A stretch of DNA of 64,000 nt, taken from NCBI GenBank assembly GCA_019400425.1, contig JAFREE010000004.1:310001-374000 (forward strand), read 5' to 3'. This document shows positions 57,102 to 64,000 of the stretch, in pieces. A program made the position numbers and the translations under genes. The stretch is from Hymenochaete sp. R1 (lineage: Eukaryota > Basidiomycota > Agaricomycetes > Hymenochaetales > Hymenochaetaceae). Each line of letters starts with the position of its first letter. The first letter of the stretch is position 1. The notes beneath the pieces are model-generated. The model saw only the letters and a list, made by a program, of their open reading frames with translations. It had not been told where the DNA came from and made no database searches.

Positions 57102-58394
57102 ATGGCTTCCAATAGGCCAGTTGTGATTATTGGATGCGGTGTCATCGGTTTAACGACCGGCATCCGGTGCGTGTTTATCCGTCCGCGTTCTTAAGTTATC
57201 TTGAAACCACGACTGATATCTCTGCTTAGGTTGCTTGAAGCTGACAGCCAAACTCCAGTACATATTCTAGCGAGCCGCTTCCCACTTGATCCTCTAAATC
57301 CAGAGTATGCGTCATCAGCAGCAGGAGCACATCATCTATCGTTCGCTGCCGACGATGATCTAATGCAACGCAGACTCGATGCACGTACCTTCGAAGTATT
57401 TTGGGACGAGCTAGAGGAAGAAGAAATGACTGGGGCCGAGCCGACGGGCCTATTGAAGCTCACTCAGACTGAATACTATGATGGAAATGAAAGGCATCTG
57501 CAATTTTTATCTGGTTTGCCTAACGTGAGTTCCTTCACTCCTTCTTTTACTCGGTTGTCTATTCGCTAATGAATCCCTCCCTTGAAGTTCAAAATCCTTC
57601 CAAAAGACTACCTCCCATCTTTCGCTACTCACAGTGTCTCGTTCACGTCCATGACAATCGCTACGTCCCATTACCTCCGTCGACTTATAGCGACATTCCA
57701 CAAACTCGGTGGCAAACTTCGACGAGTTCATTTGAACTCCATCCAAGAGGCCACCTCATGTATCGCCGGCCCTCCCCCCAAAGCTGTTGTAGTCTGTGCG
57801 GGTATTGGAGCTCTGAAGCTCACCGGCGTGCAAGACAGAGATGTATTTCCGACACGAGGCCAAGTCTTACTTCTGCGTGCGCCTTGGTGTCGTTCAGGGT
57901 GGACCTACCAAATAGGCAGCCTCAATGGAGGAGAAGGCGGTACGCGAACATACGTCATCCCACGCTTTAACGGCGAAGTCATCATCGGAGGCACACGAGA
58001 AGTCGGAGATTGGTATCGCGAGCCTCGACTGGAGACAACGCACGATATTTTGAAGCGTGCTTTAAATATTTGCCCGTTGCTCGCGCCGCCGTCTGTACGA
58101 CTGTCCGGCCGTGAGCCCAAAGCGGATGACTTGTTGCCACTCGTGGAGACAGAGATTGTCGGGTTTCGACCATCGAGGAAGCCTCATACCGCCTCTGGCT
58201 CAGGACTAAGAATTGAGAAAGGCTCGCCGATGTCGTCAGTTGTCGGCGACATTGAGGTTGTCTACAATTATGGTCATGGAGGATTCGGTTGGCAATCGTG
58301 TTGGGGATGTGCGGAAGTAGTCGTTGAACTTTTGGGAGGACCAAGGGTGAAGGATGTTTCATTTATGTTTAGAAGAGCGGCAGGCCTAGCATAA
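57102..58394 (+). CDS. D-amino-acid oxidase (FAD-dependent)
   Basis: This flavoenzyme turns D-amino acids into 2-oxo acids, ammonia and hydrogen peroxide. It starts MASNRPVVIIGCGVIGLTTGIR, the FAD-binding GxGxxG motif, and is then spliced to LLEADSQTPVHILA. The second exon has SSAAGAHHLSFA, matching the conserved AGA(H)W-type region. The C-terminal exon has VVCAGIGALKL, FPTRGQVLLLRAPW, TYVIPRFNGEVIIGGTRE, GFRPSR (substrate-carboxylate Arg) and VYNYGHGGFGWQS, the FAD-binding end motif. There is no clear C-terminal SKL-type peroxisomal signal; the protein ends RRAAGLA. Two introns are present. It is divergent from the D-carbamoylase, which would make its substrate. Confidence 0.93.
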
Positions 58395-58460
58395 TTTGTA
58401 TAAGACAGTCGTACATTTATTCAATACGCACAATATTAAGACTTTTGTGGGTGGGGCAAA

Positions 58461-61400
58461 CTACATGAAATACATCTTCGTCATCTGCAAGGCATTTATA
58501 TCTCGGAAGTTTCGTTTCCACTGCTCTAACTCGAAGTCTCCTCCACTCATCACCGACACATTCTCAATGTCACCCGCATAATGAAACGCGTCTCTCGAGC
58601 AAACGATCTGAAAAATTGATCATATGGTGAATCAAGGTAAACTTAAGACGAAATTTGCAAAGGAAGACTTGCATCCGCATAATAAACAGGAGCCGGTATA
58701 GAAACGGACCGAGTCGAGCGAGCATATGTATGGCACAAGTCATACGATAGTTGTTGGATTCTAAAAGGTGACCTTGTCAGTACTCCATAGAAACAAAAAA
58801 AATACTGGCATGTCTTACTGGTCGGGGGTCGCTCCGGCCTCGTCTCTCATCACGATGTAATGCGATGACCTTGACGCTTGTAGGATTACCACGTATGAGC
58901 AACTAACATTTGAATCAAATTTACTATCACTTACTTCCTTTCAATCCAGCTTGTGATTGCAGGTAATAATCGAACAAAGCGGGAGATGTGATCCCGGTAT
59001 CGACAACGAACCCTGCGGGGACGTTACCAGAGTTATCGGCCTCCTCTTGACGCCTTGGAATGAAACGGATGTGGTGCCGCTTCGAGACGACAATGAACGT
59101 GAGGGTCGACCCTTTCTTTGGATATCTCGTTAGTTCGTAAACTTCATCCATAGCCTCTGCAAACTAAATAAGCGAACAGAAGTGGAAAGGTTAAAGGAAC
59201 ACGTACTTCTGACCGCCTCCCACTCCTCCCTCACAACCGTGTGAAGCTCACCATCAGACACGCCGTCCCTGAAGAACACGATACGTTTCGGAACGAGGGG
59301 TATTTTCACTTTCTTCTCTTTCCCAAATTCCTTTCGATAGTCATAAAATGCCCTGAGCAGTTCCTGATGCAAAAATTCATTACATCGCTCGCCATTGCAG
59401 AATCAGAAATCTTGCCTTGACCATTTGTCCCATGTTCTGTGTAACACGATCAGATTAGCAAGTTGTATGAGGAGAGAGACAACATAACACCTGCCTCAAT
59501 GATCTCCTGTCGAGGCCTCTGAATGCCTATCCTTGCGACGTACTTTGACAACCACGGATCGACGGACCCAACAAGCGACACGACGGATGGGCGTTGTACA
59601 CCCGGTCCTGGGTGTGAAACGTCTGCCCCTTCATAAAGTTTGAATCACCAAAATTATCGCCCCAGGGGAGGGGAGGGGAGGCACATACCAATCACCATTG
59701 TTAAACCATCAGTGAAGGTGTTGAAGGCAGGAGAGTCCGGGTGCCTTCGTTAAAGAAAAGCCGGTCAGTCATCACGCTACATTGATGTAAACGAATGACA
59801 TCGTACATGTTTATGCCTCCTAGCTTTGCGTTAACCCTGTATTTATATTAGTATAAAGAGGTGCCAAGTATAGAACGTGTACTTACTTTAGTATAAGGTT
59901 ATTTAAGTATTGGTCTACGGAGTTCTTCAGTCTCCTGTCGCCACGGGAATGTGCTTCAACTGCACGTCGAACTTTTTCCAGTTTCTGTAACAATTGCTAT
60001 AATAAACGACGAATAGGACGAGGCGAGGGTGTTACTGACAACGCATTGTGTCGGGATCCCCGCCTCAACATCACCAAAATGTTTGACCTCTTTCCTAATC
60101 GCCGCCGCCTCGTCGGGAAGTATGATAAAGAACATATCAATTTTCGCTGGTGCATTTTGTGCTGCGTAACGAAGGACCTGGGAAACGATTAGAGTGTACT
60201 CGTTCTCACAAAAATTGCATCATTTACGCTCTTTGGGGCGAGTTGATTCTCCTCAATAAATATTTTCGGCTTGCTAGCAACAACTGTTGCAGTAATAAGC
60301 AGAGCTTCGACTCTTAATAATGTCTTTCGAATCACCTAAACCTGGATATGATGTTTTCAGATCTGACTTCGCGATGAGAACAATTACAAGTGCTAACCAA
60401 CAGCTACCATGGCATTCATAAGAGCCGGTGCGAATCGGTCCTCTATATCACTCTGCGAGAGTTCTTGCCGCCGAATGTACGATACTATAGCCCATGTCTT
60501 CAGCATGCCAGCTTCTTTCAGTCTTCGTCCCGTCATATTCCATGAACCAGACTTAGGCTAAAATATCGTGATTAAAAGAGATTAAAAGAGAAAAAATGAT
60601 GTAAGCAACGCATGCGAACGCGCCTTCTCGCACATGCCCTGGCCGAATTGGAGATTCGGTGGAAACAGCTGGCGTCCAGAAAGAGTCATCGGCCTCTGGG
60701 TCAAGTTGATTCCAGTTTGGATAACACTTGGGTTATCGTGAAGTTGCAATTCCTGAACAAATACAGTTAGAAGACTACACATTGTAGTAAGCCCATTTGA
60801 CTCCCCTGCACTCCTTTCTCGATATCAGTCAGCCTTTCATAAGGACGTGCCTTTGAGAAATTCAGCAATTCTGACATCATTCTAGGGCTTGGTATCTTTC
60901 GAAAGAATTGTCCCTCAACGATTTCACAAACTTCGAATGGCAGAACTTCGCCTTTATGGGTCTCAATGCCAGGCCATTCCGGATGCGAAAGTCGTTTGTT
61001 GTACTTGCTGAGAAAATAACTCTGCGGACAGTCAGAGGAACTGAGTGTGTACGGACGTGATAGGAACAAACCTGAATAGATGTCTGTAAACCATTAAGTT
61101 CGAAGTCGAAAAACCCAGCGCGATGAACGAGCGATTTGATGGTTTTTATCCTTTTCCTTGATGGATCGCCCGTTAATTGGTTGATTTGAACTTTTTTGAG
61201 AGCAGATTCCAGAGTTCGCCATCTAGAATCACCTTCTTGCATGGCCGCCAGGTCTCGATTGTCTCGCAGGTCAAGTAACCTTAATGCAAAGTCGGGTAAC
61301 AGGCACTTGGCGTAGCTTTGGGTATGGCCTCAGGAGAAAACCTCAGAAATGTCGTAGCAAACTCACAACACTCCAGTGACTGAATCAACGTTCAATATCA

Positions 61401-62464
61401 ATTGAGAAAGTGAAGGTCTGATATTCCTAGTACAGCAACGTGAGTTATCTTGCCACAAGAAAAGCAATAAACTTACAATGAAAAGCCGCGTCTTATCTCA
61501 AATGCCCCAAAGACCCTGAAATCACGATTCCCTGGCCTGTTAACGAAGAATTTGTTCCTCGTACTGTAGATAGCACGTCTGCATCCATACTGTTAGCGGA
61601 GACTCGTTCAATTAAGAAATAACAACTGACGACTTGGCAGCCTGGGAAACTAATACGTTCAAAGCCTGTCGGATTGTTGTTAGTCGACTTCAGGTGCTTT
61701 AAGGGTCAACATTTTTTTCTGTGAAATCGCACTTGGAGAACGACAGAATCCCACGGCATTCCGCCACCCTTTCCCTCCAATACTGAGTCTAATTCTCTGC
61801 ATACGGTGAGCATCGAATATGCATGGTATAACTCAAGTCGCTCTACCTTCTTGTGATCCTTGAGGCTTCGGTACAAACAACGTCGTAGCTTTTTGGTGGT
61901 CGTCCGGGCCCCGTCTCGAACTCGATTGGGAACTGGCGTATAAAGTTAGCCCTATTTCAGAGGGATAGAGAGAGCTAGCATTTTACATTACGGGAGTTAT
62001 CATTGAATAAAGGAGGTCCGGCGACAAAGAGATTCGCCATCCCGTCGTATCCCACAGCTCTTTGTGAGAAAACTTGTTCATAAGTGCTCTCAACCTTCGC
62101 AAAAACTCTTTGACGGGTTCTTTTTTTCATAATGAACAAAGGCTTAATAACAAGTTGTCAGAACGATTTGCTTACTTCTTGTAGGTCTTGGGTATTTCAG
62201 GAGAAATTGCTAATAAAGAAACCGCATTCGCTATAGTAAAGCGGAAGCATCAGAAAGGATACTCACAGACTGTAAAAGATTCACGTCAGCCCACGCGCTA
62301 GCAAAGGGAAGTTTCCACTCACTGTCATAGTGTGTAATGTTCAAGTCTTTCGGTACATTCACCAAAAAGGTATTGACGAGGACTTCAATTGGCTGGCCTT
62401 GTCGGCCATAGCCTGGCCGCTTTACGAGAACAGGCTCCAGACTAGAGCTATCCCCCGAGACCAT
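58461..62464 (-). CDS. Argonaute protein (PIWI domain, RNA silencing)
   Basis: This is the small-RNA-guided effector of RNA silencing. The start [20 protein letters not shown] is followed by the N domain segment [19 protein letters not shown]. More than fifteen short introns split the gene. The PIWI domain has [10 protein letters not shown] (catalytic Asp, codon 59621-59623), [10 protein letters not shown] (Glu finger, codon 59504-59506) and [11 protein letters not shown] (Asp, codon 59265-59267). [19 protein letters not shown] and [12 protein letters not shown] follow, and it ends QMTKMYFM. At the fourth catalytic position, where the His of an SHAG-type motif is expected, codon 58951-58953 is CAA (Gln). 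The protein is complete for N, PAZ, MID and PIWI by length, though PAZ exons were not traced one by one. Confidence 0.92.
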
Positions 62465-63001
62465 TGCCTTGAATAGCTGAGAGCAGAGAACTTTTGTTTT
62501 CCAGCTCTCCTTTTGAAGGTAAAAGAGTCAGAGGACGGGAGTGTTGATATGGGTGTAAAAGAGACTACGGCTCAGCGATCACAGCTAGGACTTATATACC
62601 AGTCGCCTTGAGGACAAAGATACGTAATCGACGGGGGCGAGGAGCCCACACAAAAGAAATCGATTTTTTTGAAAGAGAAAATTCAAACAGGCTGAGGAAA
62701 TGCGCCTGTTCAAAGAAGGGAATGCAGCGGCTGTCGGGTGTGTGCAGAGTCCAAAAAGAAAATTAAAAGAGGCCGGGCGGCTTGAGGCTTAGGTTCGAGA
62801 TCAATATTAATCAAGAAAGCGCGTCACCGTCACTGTCACGCGCTAGTCACGCGTACACATCACGTGTTGCTGGCTTTCCTAAAGCGTGTTAGGGCCGTTG
62901 TCTGCTCATCTCTCCTTCTCTCATTCATTACACTCCGTCTCCTTCCCTTCATCCATTATCCTCACCTACTCAGACCCTTTCACGCACCTTTGTACTCAAC
63001 A
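62465..63001. promoter_or_regulatory. Divergent promoter of Argonaute and YPT1
   Basis: About 540 bases separate the starts. On the YPT1 side are ACGCGT (62849-62854), the MBF/DSC1-type box, and CACGTG (62861-62866), the E-box for bHLH factors. Several TCACGCG repeats surround them. The part after 62900 is pyrimidine-rich, as for a 5' leader. Confidence 0.55.
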
Positions 63002-64000
63002 ATGCACGCTAGCGAGTACGACTATCTTTTCAAGCTCCTTCTTATTGGTGATTCTGGTGTTGGAAAGGTCCGTCATGACCGCATGCGTCATCATACTTCA
63101 ATTTAAACCAAGGCGCCCATACCTCTTTCCATCTACTTTTAGTCCTGCTTGTTGCTCCGTTTCGCGGACGATACATATACAGAGAGCTACATCAGCACCA
63201 TTGGCGTTGACTTCAAGATTCGGACCATCGAACTTGACGGAAAGACCGTGAAGCTCCAGATTGTAACTGGATTCGTATCGCTTTTGACGTTCAAAAGCGC
63301 AGCACTGACAAATTCTTTGAATTCACCCCTCCCATACAATCGGTACCGTGTCTCATGCGAACGCCTTTTGTAGTGGGACACTGCAGGCAAGCTATGCACC
63401 CCTATCGCTATGCACACGCGTCTCTGACCATGACTTTATCGTTCGTCTGCGCCAGGCCAAGAACGTTTCCGGACTATTACTTCCTCATACTACCGTGGTG
63501 CCCATGGAATCATCGTTGTCTACGACATAACTGACAGAGGTGAGGAGTTTTATACCTACGAAGCTTACAAAAACTATATATTCCCGTCAGACTCATACGA
63601 CAACGTAAAGCAATGGCTCCAAGAAATCGACCGTTACGCTTCAGAGGGCGTCAACAAACTTCTAGTTGGCAACAAGTCCGACCTCAAGGAGAAGAAAGCG
63701 GTGGAGTACGATGACGCGAACGTGAGTTCTTGGTATGCGTAAAATCACTCAATAATCTAAATGTGATTTTGCCGTCCAGGACTTCGCGAAATCGCTTGGT
63801 ATCAACTTGCTCGAAACATCAGCGAAGGACGCTATTAACGTTGAGCAAGCTTTCATGGCTATGGCGAGGGAGATTAAAGAACGGTGAGTACTTTGTAGAA
63901 CAGTAGACTAGCGAATAACAGTAACAAATTTCGAACAGTATGGGTTCGAGTACGTCCACTGGTACTGGGAAGCAGACCACAGTCACGCCCGGAAAGGGTG
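63002..64000 (+). CDS. YPT1: YPT1/Rab1-type small GTPase (3' end outside the window)
   Basis: This Rab GTPase directs ER-to-Golgi transport. It starts [22 protein letters not shown] (G1), then [21 protein letters not shown] (effector loop). G3 is formed by joining KLQI, a 13-base exon (63374-63386) coding WDTAG, and [14 protein letters not shown]. The intron after the 13-base exon has a GC donor (GCAAGC). Then come [31 protein letters not shown] (G4) and LLETSAKDA (G5). The last readable exon is [20 protein letters not shown], the hypervariable tail; the prenylated Cys end lies to the right. The start MHASEYDY differs slightly from the usual MNPEYDY. Confidence 0.95.

Noticed and set aside
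1..64000. CRISPR arrays, operons with ribosome binding sites, prophage
   Set aside because: The window is eukaryotic nuclear DNA with intron-rich genes; no direct-repeat arrays or prokaryotic signals were found.

Overview
This window is nuclear DNA of a filamentous basidiomycete, most likely an agaricomycete. Genes are dense and on both strands, nearly all cut by introns of about 50-70 bases, several with exons of only 5-30 bases. The set includes an Argonaute, a GH55 glucanase, a fungal Zn2Cys6 regulator, a fungal mitoribosomal protein and two nuclear tRNA genes. All gene models here were spliced by eye from family motifs and splice signals; no search or alignment was run.

Layout. 1-7.1 kb: an MFS transporter cut by the left edge, an MDR-type oxidoreductase, a membrane-anchored M24 metallopeptidase and a small coiled-coil protein. 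8-16.7 kb: two secreted or surface beta-1,3-glucan hydrolases (GH5_9 and GH55) transcribed away from each other. 17-24.5 kb: secretory and RNA-processing housekeeping genes (SFT2, SRP receptor alpha, tRNA-Asp, cyclin L, an RS-domain protein). 24.5-35 kb is gene-poor, with only mL49 and an unknown protein. 34.9-42.4 kb: a large disordered nuclear-type protein, the complex III chaperone CBP3, the vitamin B6 synthase PDX1 and tRNA-Asn.

The most interesting part is 42.5-58.4 kb. Seven consecutive genes read as an assembled catabolic cluster: Asp/Glu/hydantoin racemase, class II aldolase/adducin protein, NCS1 permease, hydantoinase/dihydropyrimidinase, Zn2Cys6 regulator, N-carbamoyl-D-amino-acid hydrolase, and D-amino-acid oxidase. 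In order they would import a hydantoin (or related cyclic ureide), racemise it, open the ring, remove the carbamoyl group and oxidise the D-amino acid to a 2-oxo acid and ammonia. This is the logic of bacterial hydantoin-utilisation (hyu) operons, arranged here as three divergent promoters plus a regulator. Each divergent promoter carries a close relative of GGCCGGTGGC.

The right end holds an Argonaute whose fourth catalytic residue reads Gln instead of His, and the start of a YPT1/Rab1 GTPase. Two GC-AG introns and exons of 5, 8, 13, 18 and 23 bases are needed to rebuild conserved motifs, so automated gene models here are likely to be wrong in several places.
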